DNA of 59,938 bases from Sphingomonas sp. 8AM (lineage in GTDB: Bacteria; Pseudomonadota; Alphaproteobacteria; Sphingomonadales; Sphingomonadaceae): contig NZ_LR733844.1 of NCBI RefSeq assembly GCF_902506455.1, forward strand, positions 2,531,055-2,590,992, read 5' to 3'. The notes under the pieces were generated by a model. The model made no database searches. It worked only from the letters and a program-made list of their open reading frames with translations, and was not told the origin of the DNA. Below are positions 32,480 through 41,294 of the stretch, in pieces. Every line of letters begins with the position of its first letter. Within the stretch, counting starts at the first letter, position 1. The position numbers were made by a program, and so were the translations under genes.

Positions 32480-33161
32480 CGATCGCGCTTGCTGGCACAC
32501 CCGCCGGAGCACCGGCGCCGGGTGCTTGCTGACCGGTGTTGGCATCATCCGTGATACGCGGCGCGCCGGTGCCGACGAGGAACAGCAGCCGGTACGACTG
32601 TCCGCCCGCGCGCACCAGCGTCATTTCCATCGCCTGCGGCAGCGACGCACGCTCGTCACCCTGCCACGTGTCGCTCCACGCCCCCGCATATCGAAAGCGG
32701 ACGCGCACCTCCTGCACGCGATCGACCAGCAACGCCGCCGGCAGCGGCGCGGCGCCATCCAGCGCCGGATAGGCGACGCGCTCAATCCCCTCGGCGGTCA
32801 GGCGATATTCGACCTTCTGCAAGGTCGCGCGCGGTGCCTGATCGGGGTTCGCCCAGCCGCCGCGCACGAAGCGCAGGATCGGCTGCGCACTGCGGTCGCC
32901 GGAGAAGGCCGGGAACAGCGTGCCGGCGACATCACGGGTCGGGCGATCCTGCGCCTGCGCCATGTCCGCCGTCATGATCGAAACGAGGCGATTGAGCGCG
33001 GCATTGTCGTCGAGCGCCGCACCGGTCGCGCCCTGCGCGCGGACGCTGAACGCCAGCAGCCCGACCCCGGCGGCGGCGATCATCCCGAAGATCATCAGCG
33101 CGATCATGACCTCGACCAGCGTGAAGCCCGCCTCGCGGGTGCGCGCGACCGGGCGCGTCAC
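32466..33161 (-). CDS. gspJ: Type II secretion system minor pseudopilin GspJ
   Basis: The 231-residue prepilin-like protein has the cleavage and methylation motif REAGFTLVEVMIALMIFGM (Gly before Phe, Glu at +5). The GspJ-type globular domain includes RPTRDVAGTLFPAF and FVRGGWANPDQAPRATLQKV. The C-terminus is extended by a Pro/Ala/Gly-rich tail that is probably disordered. It overlaps gspI by 4 bp and the start of gspK. Confidence 0.92.
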   Translation of the reverse strand: MTRPVARTREAGFTLVEVMIALMIFGMIAAAGVGLLAFSVRAQGATGAALDDNAALNRLVSIMTADMAQAQDRPTRDVAGTLFPAFSGDRSAQPILRFVRGGWANPDQAPRATLQKVEYRLTAEGIERVAYPALDGAAPLPAALLVDRVQEVRVRFRYAGAWSDTWQGDERASLPQAMEMTLVRAGGQSYRLLFLVGTGAPRITDDANTGQQAPGAGAPAGVPASAIDAPR

Positions 33162-33559
33162 GGCCCGACCCGCGTCTGCGTGATCGGCGCGGGTGGCGGA
33201 CGGACCATCGTGGCGCGACCCATCACCGCGCCGCCCGCGTCTCTGACCGCGACGTCGATCCGCTGGACGTCGCCATCGCCGAGCGGCTGGGTGTCGCGCA
33301 CCCAGGTCCAGTTGCGCCCGCCGGCCTGCTCGACCCCGCTCGCCCGCCCGCGCGTCGGCGGTTGCGCGTCGGTCACCGCCTCGATCGCAACGTTGCGCGC
33401 GACGATCTGCGCCAGCAGCGTCGCGGACACGAAGCCGGTCGAGCGGATCGTCTGCCCCTCCAGCCGGATCAGCGCGAGCGCGGCGAGGCTGAACACGACG
33501 AGCGCGACCATGATCTCGACCAGCGTGAACCCGCGCGCGCGCGGGTCAGCCGGCGACAC
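33158..33559 (-). CDS. gspI: Type II secretion system minor pseudopilin GspI
   Basis: The 133-residue product has RARGFTLVEIMVALVVFSL as prepilin motif, then the GspI pattern of a short helix, ARNVAIEAVTD, and the strand RNWTWVRDTQPLGDGDVQRI. It overlaps gspH by 14 bp upstream and gspJ by 4 bp downstream, so translation is coupled. GspI, J and K form the tip complex that starts pseudopilus assembly. Confidence 0.92.
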   Translation of the reverse strand: MSPADPRARGFTLVEIMVALVVFSLAALALIRLEGQTIRSTGFVSATLLAQIVARNVAIEAVTDAQPPTRGRASGVEQAGGRNWTWVRDTQPLGDGDVQRIDVAVRDAGGAVMGRATMVRPPPAPITQTRVGP

Positions 33560-34013
33560 GGACTGTCCCGTCGGCGTCGATCACCACGTCGGTCCGCATC
33601 CCCTCGCGCGTCAGCGTGACGGTCATCGCGCGATCGGCGAGGCCGGTGGTGTCGAACGTTAGCCGGTCGCGCGCGGTGTTGATGGTGGCGGTGCCCGGCT
33701 TCCAGCGCTCGACCTTCAGCGCGCCGTCGAGCGGGGTCCAGTTACCGCCGCGCCACTGGTCGAAGCCATAGCCGCCCGACTCAACCCACAGGCTGACCGG
33801 TCGTGCCTCGACGATCGCGGCATCGTGCGCGGCGCGTGTGCGCACCGCGAAGCGGGTCGCCTCGTCCATCAGCCGCCCGCGCGTGTCGGGCATCATCAAC
33901 ACCGCCGCCGCCGAGGCGAGCCCGATGACGGTGATAACCACCATCAGCTCGATCAGCGTGAAGCCGCGCTGCCGCAGCCCGAGCGCCTTACTGCCAGGAC
34001 CCGATATCGGCAT
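33546..34013 (-). CDS. gspH: Type II secretion system minor pseudopilin GspH
   Basis: This 155-residue prepilin-like protein has RQRGFTLIELMVVITVIGL at residues 14-32, followed by the GspH/FimT-like domain (FAVRTRAAHDAAIVEARPVSL, YGFDQWRGGNW). MPISGPGSKALGL at 34013 is used as start; it overlaps the gspG end by 26 bp, and a longer frame to 34163 would run deeper into gspG. It probably joins the pseudopilus shaft to the tip. Confidence 0.88.
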   Translation of the reverse strand: MPISGPGSKALGLRQRGFTLIELMVVITVIGLASAAAVLMMPDTRGRLMDEATRFAVRTRAAHDAAIVEARPVSLWVESGGYGFDQWRGGNWTPLDGALKVERWKPGTATINTARDRLTFDTTGLADRAMTVTLTREGMRTDVVIDADGTVRVAG

Positions 34014-34440
34014 CGATCCCCTGCCCGCCGTCCTTGCCGTCGGCGCCCAGCGTCCAGACATCCGCCGCGCCATGCTGACCGGGCGAGGCGTAGAGATACG
34101 GCCGGCTCCACGGGTCCTGCGGCAGACGCTTGATATAGCCGCCGGCCTGATAGCGCGCAGCATCGGCGCCCGCCGGTGGCGTCACCAGCGCCTGCAAGCC
34201 CTGCGTGGTCGTCGGGTAATTGCCCATCTGCAGCCGGTAGAGTTCGAGGCCCTGTTCGATCGTGGCGATATCAGCCTTCGCCTTCTGGATGCGCGCGGTG
34301 TCGCCCGAGGGCAGGACGTTGAGCGCGACGATCGTCGCGAGCAGGCCGATGATGACGATCACCACCATCAGCTCGACGAGCGTAAAGCCGTTGCGCTTCC
34401 TGCGGCGGTTCTTCTGTTCGGTCGACATAGGCATTCTCAT
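33988..34440 (-). CDS. gspG: Type II secretion system major pseudopilin GspG
   Basis: The 150-residue main pseudopilus subunit is processed by a prepilin peptidase at RNG/FTLVELMVVIVIIG. The GspG domain follows, with NYPTTTQGLQALVTPP, YIKRLPQDPWSRPYLY and DGKDGGQGIDADIGSW, the last being the calcium-binding loop region. The start at 34440 gives an ATGA overlap with gspF; ATGs at 34434 and 34428 are alternatives. No prepilin peptidase gene is in the window. Confidence 0.96.
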   Translation of the reverse strand: MRMPMSTEQKNRRRKRNGFTLVELMVVIVIIGLLATIVALNVLPSGDTARIQKAKADIATIEQGLELYRLQMGNYPTTTQGLQALVTPPAGADAARYQAGGYIKRLPQDPWSRPYLYASPGQHGAADVWTLGADGKDGGQGIDADIGSWQ

Positions 34441-35660
34441 TGTCCGGCCAGCGTATTGAGCTGAAGGATGGGGAGCAGGATCGATAGCACGATCGTCGCG
34501 ACGATCGCGCCCATGATGACGATGATGAACGGTTCGAGCAGCGACATGGCGGTCGCGGTGAAGCGATCGAACTCGCGCTCCAGATAGTCGGCGGCGCGCT
34601 CCAGCATCTCGTCGAGCCGCCCCGCCGCCTCGCCGCTCGCCGCGAGATAGACCAGCAACGGCGGGAACACGCCCGCCCGGCGCATCGCCGCCGACAGGCT
34701 GCCGCCGCCGCGGATCGACTCGGTAATCTCGTCCGACGCCGCCTTGAGCCGGCGGTTGTGGATCGTGCCAGCGGTGAGGTTAAGTCCTTCCAAAAGCGGG
34801 AGACGGCTCGCGACCATCGTCGACAAGGTCCGCGCCATCCGCGCCGCGTGGAGGTCGCGGAACAGCCGCCCGAGCAGCGGCACCCGGAGCAACCACGTAT
34901 CAAACGCCAGCCGGATCGGCGGCTGGCGCAGCGCGGCCCATGCGCCAAAGCCAAGCGCGACGAGCACCAGCAGCATGAGCCACCACCAGCCGACCAGCAC
35001 GTCCGACAGGCCGATCACCAGTCTCGTCAGCAGCGGAAGTTCCTGCCCAACGGTGTCGAATTGCTCGACCACCTGCGGGACGACGAAGGTCATCAACGCC
35101 AGCACGACGCCCATTGCCACCGCGGCGAGCACCGACGGGTAAGCCATTGCGGTCAACAACTTGCCGCGGATCTCGGCCTGGCGTTCGAGCAAGGTCGACA
35201 GTCGCTCCATGATTTCCGGCAGGCTGCCCGAGCTTTCGCCCGCCGCGACCATCGCGCGGTAGAGCGGCGGAAAGCTCTTCGGCTCGCGCGCCATCGCGTC
35301 GGCGAGGCGGCGACCTTCGACGACCGCGCTGTGGACGGTCTGGACGATCGCGCGAACGCTTTCCTGCTCGGTCTGGCGGGTGATCGTGCGGAGCGATTCC
35401 TCCAGCGGCGAGACGCGGTTGAGCGTCGCCAACTGGCGGGTGAACAAGGTCAATTGCTTGCCCGACATCTTCGCGCGGCCAAGCTCGAGCCCGAACAGCG
35501 GGCGGCTGCGCGCCTGCGGGGTGCTGCCGGGTTCGAGGCGGACGACGTACAGCCGCTTGCGGTCGAGCGCGGCACGGGCGGCGTCCATGTCGGTGGCGCT
35601 GACGTGGCCGCGCGTCTCGTTACCGCGGGTGTCGATCGCGAGATAGTCGAAGTCAGCCAT
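34437..35660 (-). CDS. gspF: Type II secretion system inner-membrane protein GspF
   Basis: The 407-residue polytopic protein has two repeated cytoplasmic helical domains, each ending in membrane helices. These are FTRQLATLNRVSPLEESLRT, then MVAAGESSGSLPEIMERL, then SGEAAGRLDEMLERAADYLE and a C-terminal FIIVIMGAIVATIVLSILLP. It couples the GspE ATPase to pseudopilus extension. It is separated from the upstream gspE by about 146 bp holding a large inverted repeat, the only real gap in the operon. Confidence 0.95.
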   Translation of the reverse strand: MADFDYLAIDTRGNETRGHVSATDMDAARAALDRKRLYVVRLEPGSTPQARSRPLFGLELGRAKMSGKQLTLFTRQLATLNRVSPLEESLRTITRQTEQESVRAIVQTVHSAVVEGRRLADAMAREPKSFPPLYRAMVAAGESSGSLPEIMERLSTLLERQAEIRGKLLTAMAYPSVLAAVAMGVVLALMTFVVPQVVEQFDTVGQELPLLTRLVIGLSDVLVGWWWLMLLVLVALGFGAWAALRQPPIRLAFDTWLLRVPLLGRLFRDLHAARMARTLSTMVASRLPLLEGLNLTAGTIHNRRLKAASDEITESIRGGGSLSAAMRRAGVFPPLLVYLAASGEAAGRLDEMLERAADYLEREFDRFTATAMSLLEPFIIVIMGAIVATIVLSILLPILQLNTLAGQ

Positions 35661-35667
35661 GACCTTA

Positions 35668-35795
35668 TCCTCCCCTCCCTGTCAGGGAGGAGGCGGGGGT
35701 GGGTCGCGTCGGGGTGGTACGGAGCCGCAAGCGCGTGTTGCGACGTACCGCGGACACGCTACCCACGCCCGGCCCCTCCCTTACAGGGAGGGGAG
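35668..35795. repeat. MITE-like hairpin element between gspE and gspF
   Basis: The left end reads TCCTCCCCTCCCTGTCAGGG and the right end is its near reverse complement, finishing TACAGGGAGGGGAGCA. Inside, GGGTGGGT faces ACCCACGCCC and GGTGGTACG faces CGTACCGCG, so almost the whole 128 bp can fold into one long hairpin. Each tip is itself a small palindrome around TCCCTG-AGGGA. This is a different family from the CCCGGA elements. It starts within about 12 bp of the gspE stop and ends 8 bp before the gspF start, in transcript order. Confidence 0.75.
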
Positions 35796-35806
35796 CACAT
35801 TCGGGC

Positions 35807-37399
35807 TTAGTGCGCATCGGCGATCACGGCTTCGGCGGCATCGGCGTTTTCGCTGCGGGAGACGCGAATTGCTTCTTCCGCAGTGGTTTGCCCGCTCTCC
35901 ACCAACCGCCGCGCGGCGGTGGCCAGCGTGTCGTTGTTGGCGAAGGTGTGGCGCGCGATGGCATCTTCGTCGCCGCCCTCGTTGATCAGGCGGCGGACGG
36001 TCGCATCGACGCGGACCGCTTCATAGACGCCGATCCGGCCGCGGAAGCCGGTTCTGTTGCAATTCTCGCAGCCTACCGCCTCGTAGACCGTCGCCGTCGG
36101 ATCGATGCCGAGCAGCGGCGCAACCGTCGCCGATGCTGGCACCGGGCGCGCGCAATGTTTGCACAGGCGTCGCACCAGCCGCTGCGCGATCACGGCGCGC
36201 AGCGTCGAGGCGAGCAGGAACGACTCGACCTTCATGTCGCGCATCCGCGTGATCGCGCCGACCGCGTCGTTGGTGTGGACGGTCGAGAGCACGAGGTGGC
36301 CCGTCAGCGACGCCTGCACCGCGATCTCGGCGGTTTCGCGGTCGCGGATTTCGCCGATCATCACCACGTCCGGGTCCTGCCGCAGGATCGCGCGCAGCCC
36401 GGCGGCGAAGGTCAGCCCGACCTTGGCATTGACCTGCGTCTGCCCGACCCCCTCGACCGCATATTCGACCGGGTCCTCGACGGTCAGGATGTTGCGGCTG
36501 CCGTCGTTGAGCAGGCGCAGGGCGGCGTAGAGCGTCGTCGTCTTGCCGCTGCCGGTCGGTCCCGTCACCAGCACGATGCCGTTCGGCTCGGCAATCGCCT
36601 CGCGCAGCAGCGCGTACATCGGCGCACTCATCCCGAGCGCGTCGAGGTCGATGCCGGCATTTTCCTTGTCGAGAATACGCAGCACGACGCGCTCCCCGGC
36701 GCGGCTGGGCAAGGTCGAGACGCGGACGTCGAGCAATTTGCCGCCGAGCGTCAGCCCCATGCGGCCGTCCTGCGGCACGCGCCGTTCGGCAATGTCGAGC
36801 CGCGCCATGACCTTGATGCGGCTGACCACCACGGGCGCGACGTGCGGCGGCATGCGGAGCGTCTCGCGCAGCACGCCGTCGATACGCATCCGCACCACGA
36901 GGCCGGTCTCGTATGGCTCGATATGGATGTCCGACACACCGTTGCGTGCGGCGTCGGCAATGATGCCGTTGATGAGCCGGATCGCGGGCGCATCGTCGGC
37001 GGTGTCGAGCAGATCCTCGGCGGTCGGCAAACCCTCGGCAAGCAGGTCGAGTTCGTCGCCCATGCCCACGGCGGCGGCAGCGGTCGCCTGACCGTCCATC
37101 GCATAATTCTCGCCGAGCAGGCGATCGAACACCGCGGGCGCGACCACCGCGACATCGAACGCGCGCCCGAGCACCCGGCGCACCTCGATCAGCGCGCGGG
37201 GATCGCTGCCCTCCCGCAATGCCACGCTTAGATCGGGGCCGGCGCCATCAAGCACGACGCCGAACTTGCGCGCGAACGCATAGGGCAGCGCGACCGGCGG
37301 CAGGACGGGCACGGAGCCGGTCAGCACCGTCGCGCCGTCCGGGGCGGGCGGCAGCGGCGCAGCGGCCGCGTCGATCTCCGCTCCGGTGCGCAGGATCAT
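35807..37399 (-). CDS. gspE: Type II secretion system ATPase GspE
   Basis: This 530-residue hexameric ATPase drives pseudopilus assembly at the cytoplasmic face. Domains are N1E (about 1-110), N2E (to about 250) and the RecA-like CTE. The Walker A motif is GPTGSGKTTTLYAAL (about residue 280), the Asp box is ILTVEDPVEYAVEG, Walker B is VMIGEIRDRETAEIA and the His box is GHLVLSTVHTNDA. A four-cysteine zinc site (CKHC and CENCNRTGFRG) lies near the C-terminus. It overlaps gspD by 4 bp. Its last codons abut the MITE-like repeat. Confidence 0.97.
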   Translation of the reverse strand: MILRTGAEIDAAAAPLPPAPDGATVLTGSVPVLPPVALPYAFARKFGVVLDGAGPDLSVALREGSDPRALIEVRRVLGRAFDVAVVAPAVFDRLLGENYAMDGQATAAAAVGMGDELDLLAEGLPTAEDLLDTADDAPAIRLINGIIADAARNGVSDIHIEPYETGLVVRMRIDGVLRETLRMPPHVAPVVVSRIKVMARLDIAERRVPQDGRMGLTLGGKLLDVRVSTLPSRAGERVVLRILDKENAGIDLDALGMSAPMYALLREAIAEPNGIVLVTGPTGSGKTTTLYAALRLLNDGSRNILTVEDPVEYAVEGVGQTQVNAKVGLTFAAGLRAILRQDPDVVMIGEIRDRETAEIAVQASLTGHLVLSTVHTNDAVGAITRMRDMKVESFLLASTLRAVIAQRLVRRLCKHCARPVPASATVAPLLGIDPTATVYEAVGCENCNRTGFRGRIGVYEAVRVDATVRRLINEGGDEDAIARHTFANNDTLATAARRLVESGQTTAEEAIRVSRSENADAAEAVIADAH

Positions 37400-39615
37400 T
37401 TGCGCTTGCCTTTGCCGGTGATGACGCTGGTCGAGTTGCGATAGACCGGCACGCCGACGCGCGGATCCTCGATGCTGCCCGGCTCGCCCGGCGCGGGCAG
37501 CGGCGGGGTGGCGCCCATGTAGTCGCGGACCAGTTCGTCGATCGACGGCTCGGACGCCGGGTCCTGCAAGCCCTGCTGGAGCCGGAGATAACCGTAGCGG
37601 CGTTCGGTGACGCGGCGGTTCTCCTCCGCCGAGCGGATCACGGTCGGGCGGATGAAGATCATCAGGTTCGACTTGGCGCGGGTCTTCGCCTTGCTCTTGA
37701 ACAGATTGCCGAGGATCGGGATGTCGCCGAGGAACGGGATCTTCTCGATCGTGCGCCGCTCCTCGTCGGAGAGCAGCCCGCCGATCACCCCGATCGCGCC
37801 GTCATCGACGGTCAGCACCGTCTCGACCTCACGCTTGTTGAGGATCAGGTCGGAATTGTTGCTGCTGACCGGACCGGCGATCGAGCTGACCTCCAGATGG
37901 AGGTTCATCTTGATCGTGCCCGAGGAGTTGACCTGCGGGCGGACGTCGAGCCCGATGCCGACATTCTGGCGCTGCGTCGTGCGGAAGGCATTGTCGAAAT
38001 TGTTCGACAGCGCCTCGCCGGTGGTGATCGGGATTTCCTGCCCGACCAGCGTATGCGCTTCCTGATTATCGAGCGTCATGATCTGCGGGACCTGCAACAG
38101 GTTGGACTGCGTATCGCTCTTCACCGCATTGATGATCGCGCCGAAGATTGTGCTGCCGACCTGCCCGCCGAACCCGCCGAACCCGCCCTGCGAGCCGATG
38201 ATCGAGCTGATCGCGGATTGCGTGAGCGTGTTCGACGCGCTGTTGTTGACGTTGGTGGTGGTGCGGGTGCCGTCTGGCGCGACGACGGTCGTCTGCGTGC
38301 TGCCGAGCCGTTGCGCGCCGACTGCGCCCGCAATCTGGAGGATGTTGGGCGCGGAATTGCTGAAGGTCGAGGCGGCGAACGCGCCGCCGTCGATATTGCC
38401 GAGCAGGAATTGCGCGCCGAGCCGGTTGACGGTGCTGTCCGATACTTCGGCGACGATCGCCTCGACCAGCACCTGCTGACGGCGCTGGTCGAGCTTGCGG
38501 ATTACGTCCGCGAGCTGACGCTGGACGTCGGCGGGGGCGGCGACGACGATCGCGTTCGCGCCGGCATAACGCGTCACCACCGCCGCGGTGCGCGCGCCCT
38601 CCCCGCGGATCGCCGCCTGTTGCGGCTGGCTGCCCGATTGCTGCGTGGCGGTCTGCTGCGACTGGCTGCGCGTCGCCGGCTGCGGGGTGGCGCCGACCCC
38701 GGTCGAACCGGTGCTGGACGTGCTGAGCCCGGTGCGGCTGAGCCCCTGCTCCTGCACCGCATCGGGGGCCTGCCCGACGAGCTGCTGGAGCACCGGCAAT
38801 AATTGATTGGCGTCGGCGTTTTCGAGGAAGACGACGCGGATCTCGGTCGCGTTGCGCGCGCTCTGATCGAGCTCGCGGGCCAGCCCGGCGAGCCGTGCGA
38901 CGGTCTGCGGATCGCCGCGCAGCGCCACCGCATTGCTGCTCTCGATCGCGACCGCCGAGGCGCCGCCGGTCGCCGCCGCCGCGCCGCCCTGCGCGCCGCC
39001 GCCGAGCAGCCCGGTCAGCGCGGTGGCCACCTCGCTGGCGCGCGCGTTCTTGAGCGCGATGATCCGCGTCGCCGAGGTATCGGCGTCGATCCGCCGCACC
39101 ACTTCGCGGACACGGCGGACGTTGTCCGCGAAGTCGACGACGACGAGGCTGTTGCCGCCACGATTGGCGGTCACCGAACCCTGCGCACTGACCAGCGGGC
39201 GGACGGTGTCGACCGCCTGCGCGGCATCGACCGAGCGCAGCCGGATGATCTCGGTAACGAGCTGGTTGCGCTGCGACCCGGCAAGCCCGATCCGACCCGG
39301 CTGGCTGGCGGCATTGTCGATTGGCTGGACGCGGAACGCGCCATTGGCGGTCGGCACCGCGATCAGTGCGTTGGCGCGGAGCGTCGACAGGAACACTTCC
39401 AGATATTCGCTGCGCGACAGCGGACGGTCGGTGACGACCGTCACTTTTCCCTGCACGCGATTGTCGATGATGAAGGTGCGCCCCGTCACCTTGGCGGCAT
39501 CGGCGATGAACGCGCGGATGTCGGCATCGCGCACGTTGAGCGTGGTCTGCGCGAGCGCGGGCTGCGCCGCGGCGAGGAGGACGAGCGGCGACAGGAAAGT
39601 GGCGGTGCGGTTCAT
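37396..39615 (-). CDS. gspD: Type II secretion system secretin GspD
   Basis: The 739-residue precursor forms the outer-membrane channel. A signal peptide (1-22, ending PALAQ) is followed by N0 (TTLNVRDADIRAFIADAAKV), N1-N3 and the secretin core with VPQIMTLDNQEAHTLVGQEI and IGLDVRPQVNSSGTIKMNLH. The N3 region contains a low-complexity insert rich in Ser, Thr and Gln (about residues 275-330). A second Gly/Asn-rich insert lies near the beginning of the secretin domain. There is no long C-terminal S-domain, so a pilotin may not be needed. It overlaps gspC and gspE by 4 bp each. Confidence 0.97.
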   Translation of the reverse strand: MNRTATFLSPLVLLAAAQPALAQTTLNVRDADIRAFIADAAKVTGRTFIIDNRVQGKVTVVTDRPLSRSEYLEVFLSTLRANALIAVPTANGAFRVQPIDNAASQPGRIGLAGSQRNQLVTEIIRLRSVDAAQAVDTVRPLVSAQGSVTANRGGNSLVVVDFADNVRRVREVVRRIDADTSATRIIALKNARASEVATALTGLLGGGAQGGAAAATGGASAVAIESSNAVALRGDPQTVARLAGLARELDQSARNATEIRVVFLENADANQLLPVLQQLVGQAPDAVQEQGLSRTGLSTSSTGSTGVGATPQPATRSQSQQTATQQSGSQPQQAAIRGEGARTAAVVTRYAGANAIVVAAPADVQRQLADVIRKLDQRRQQVLVEAIVAEVSDSTVNRLGAQFLLGNIDGGAFAASTFSNSAPNILQIAGAVGAQRLGSTQTTVVAPDGTRTTTNVNNSASNTLTQSAISSIIGSQGGFGGFGGQVGSTIFGAIINAVKSDTQSNLLQVPQIMTLDNQEAHTLVGQEIPITTGEALSNNFDNAFRTTQRQNVGIGLDVRPQVNSSGTIKMNLHLEVSSIAGPVSSNNSDLILNKREVETVLTVDDGAIGVIGGLLSDEERRTIEKIPFLGDIPILGNLFKSKAKTRAKSNLMIFIRPTVIRSAEENRRVTERRYGYLRLQQGLQDPASEPSIDELVRDYMGATPPLPAPGEPGSIEDPRVGVPVYRNSTSVITGKGKRK

Positions 39616-40523
39616 CGAGCTACCGGAATGGTGAGCGGCAACGGCTGCCCGCCGCGCTCGACCGTGAGGGACAGGGTGCCGCCCGACGCGCGCGCGCGGG
39701 TCAGCATATCGAGATCGGACGGGCCGCTGATCGGGCGCCCCGCCACCGTCGTGATGATGTCACCGTCGCGCAGCCCCGCGGCGCGAAACGCCGTGCCGCC
39801 TTGCCCGCGGACCGTAACCCCGGTGACCTTGCCGCCCTCGATCCGTGGGATGGCGTTGATCTCGGAGCGCAGCTGCTGCGGCGAGACGCTCGCCGCGCCG
39901 GGCGCGAGCGGTCCGCCGCTGGGTGTCTCGGTCGGGGTGCCACGGCCGGATCCACCCTGCGGTGACGGCGGCGCGGGCGGCACGCCCGGCGCTGGCGGAA
40001 ATTTCGCAGGGTCGCTCGACGGCGCGGTGACGATGCCGCTGCTGCCCGACTGGTCGAGGAACAGATCCTCGCTGCGCCCGCCGCGATCGAGCGTGACGTG
40101 ATCGAAGGCGACCGCCTTGAGCGTGACGCCGGGCACGACCTCCTCGCCCACCGCAACACTCTTCTGCACGCCGTCCGGCCCGGCGATGATCGCCGCGCCG
40201 CGCGCCTGTGCGCTGTCCATCCGCGTGCCGAACAGGGTGAGCTGGAGCGACGTGACCGCGCTGGGGCCCTGCGCCTGGGCGGCGCCGCTGACCCGATAGA
40301 AGGGATCGAAGCCCGCCAGCACGCCCGCCGCGTCGGCGGGCACGGTCGGCCCAGCCGGCACCCACGCGCCGAGCGGCGCGACGGGCGTGAGCACCACCCA
40401 CGCCAGCCGCGCGCATTGCACCGCCAGCACCGCAAGCAGCGCCAGCTCGGCCGCGGAATAGACATTCACCACAGGCAGCCGGCGCAGGATCGCGCGCGCA
40501 CGGGCATCGAACTTCAAACGCAT
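39612..40523 (-). CDS. gspC: Type II secretion system protein C with PDZ domain
   Basis: The 303-residue inner-membrane protein links the platform to the secretin. A short cytoplasmic N-terminus and one helix (LALLAVLAVQCARLAWVVL) lead to a homology region around LTLFGTRMDSAQARGAAII. A Pro/Gly-rich linker (residues ~175-215) follows, then a C-terminal PDZ domain (GVTVRGQGGTAFRAAGLRDG, DIITTVAGRPI). MRLKFDARAR at 40523 is the start; an upstream GTG at 40565 would overlap the predicted -10. It is the first gene of the operon. Confidence 0.93.
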   Translation of the reverse strand: MRLKFDARARAILRRLPVVNVYSAAELALLAVLAVQCARLAWVVLTPVAPLGAWVPAGPTVPADAAGVLAGFDPFYRVSGAAQAQGPSAVTSLQLTLFGTRMDSAQARGAAIIAGPDGVQKSVAVGEEVVPGVTLKAVAFDHVTLDRGGRSEDLFLDQSGSSGIVTAPSSDPAKFPPAPGVPPAPPSPQGGSGRGTPTETPSGGPLAPGAASVSPQQLRSEINAIPRIEGGKVTGVTVRGQGGTAFRAAGLRDGDIITTVAGRPISGPSDLDMLTRARASGGTLSLTVERGGQPLPLTIPVAR

Positions 40524-40563
40524 CGGCCTGGCCAACTCCCCGCGAACGGCCGCTAGGTAAACC

Positions 40564-40593
40564 ATATTACGTGGCTATTGCAGCTTTGTGTAA
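40564..40593 (-). promoter_or_regulatory. gspC: Predicted sigma-70-type promoter of the gsp operon
   Basis: On the minus strand TTACAC (40593-40588) and TAATAT (40569-40564) are 18 bp apart, close to TTGACA/TATAAT. Transcription would start near 40557, giving a leader of about 35 bases before the gspC ATG, which has GGGGAG upstream. No other good promoter is seen in the 117 bp between gspC and the divergent hydroxylase gene. Confidence 0.55.
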
Positions 40594-40640
40594 TATTTCT
40601 GTGCTTGGGCGACTGCCTTTACCTGTGGCACTAACCCGCA

Positions 40641-41270
40641 ATGGCCACCGACCCGATCGCCGCCCGGCTTTCCGCCCTTTCCGGCTTCCAGCGCCTGCCC
40701 AGCCCGAAGCTGACCTTGTTCGTCAAGCGCGCGTTTCTGAGCCCCTCCACCTGCGCGCATCTGGTCGACCTCATCGACCTCGGCCGCCGGCCGTCGACGA
40801 TCGCCGACCCGAATGGCGACACCGCCTTCCGCACCAGCGAGACCTGCGACCTGCCCGCGACCGATCCGGTGGTGGAGGAGGTGGACGCGGCGCTTGCGGC
40901 GGCGACCGGGCTCGATCCGCTGCATGGCGAGCCGATCCAGGGGCAGCGCTATGCCGTCGGGCAGGAGTTCAAGGCGCATACCGATTATTTCGAGCCGAAT
41001 GGCGCGGACTTCGCGCGCTATTGCAGCGTCGCGGGCAACCGCACCTGGACCGCGATGATCTATCTCAACGACCCCGAGGGGGGTGGCGCGACGCGGTTCA
41101 AGGCGGCCGACAAGACGATCCAGCCCGAGCGGGGCAAGCTGGTCTGCTGGAACAATTGCCGGCCAGACGGGACGCTCAACCCGGCGACGATCCACCACGG
41201 GATGAAGGTGCGCGCCGGAACGAAGTACATCATCACCAAATGGTATCGCGAGCGGGCGTGGGGGTGGTGA
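40641..41270 (+). CDS. 2-oxoglutarate/Fe(II) dioxygenase, prolyl 4-hydroxylase-like
   Basis: The 209-residue enzyme has the double-stranded beta-helix iron site. His113 and Asp115 lie in KAHTDYFEPNGADF, a distal His in TIHHGMKVRAG (185 or 186), and Lys195 in GTKYIITKWYRER binds 2-oxoglutarate. The AMIYLNDPEGGGATRF strand is typical of the P4H family, which hydroxylates proline or other residues in proteins. No signal peptide is present, so substrates would be cytoplasmic. It is divergent from gspC and converges on the TonB-dependent receptor gene across a REP-like element. Substrate unknown. Confidence 0.87.
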   Translation: MATDPIAARLSALSGFQRLPSPKLTLFVKRAFLSPSTCAHLVDLIDLGRRPSTIADPNGDTAFRTSETCDLPATDPVVEEVDAALAAATGLDPLHGEPIQGQRYAVGQEFKAHTDYFEPNGADFARYCSVAGNRTWTAMIYLNDPEGGGATRFKAADKTIQPERGKLVCWNNCRPDGTLNPATIHHGMKVRAGTKYIITKWYRERAWGW

Positions 41271-41294
41271 ACCCGCGCTGTCCTGCGCACTGCC

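Noticed and set aside
39760..40416. Minus-strand frames overlapping gspC in other phases
   Set aside because: They are Arg/Ala-rich shadows of the gspC coding sequence with no family features.
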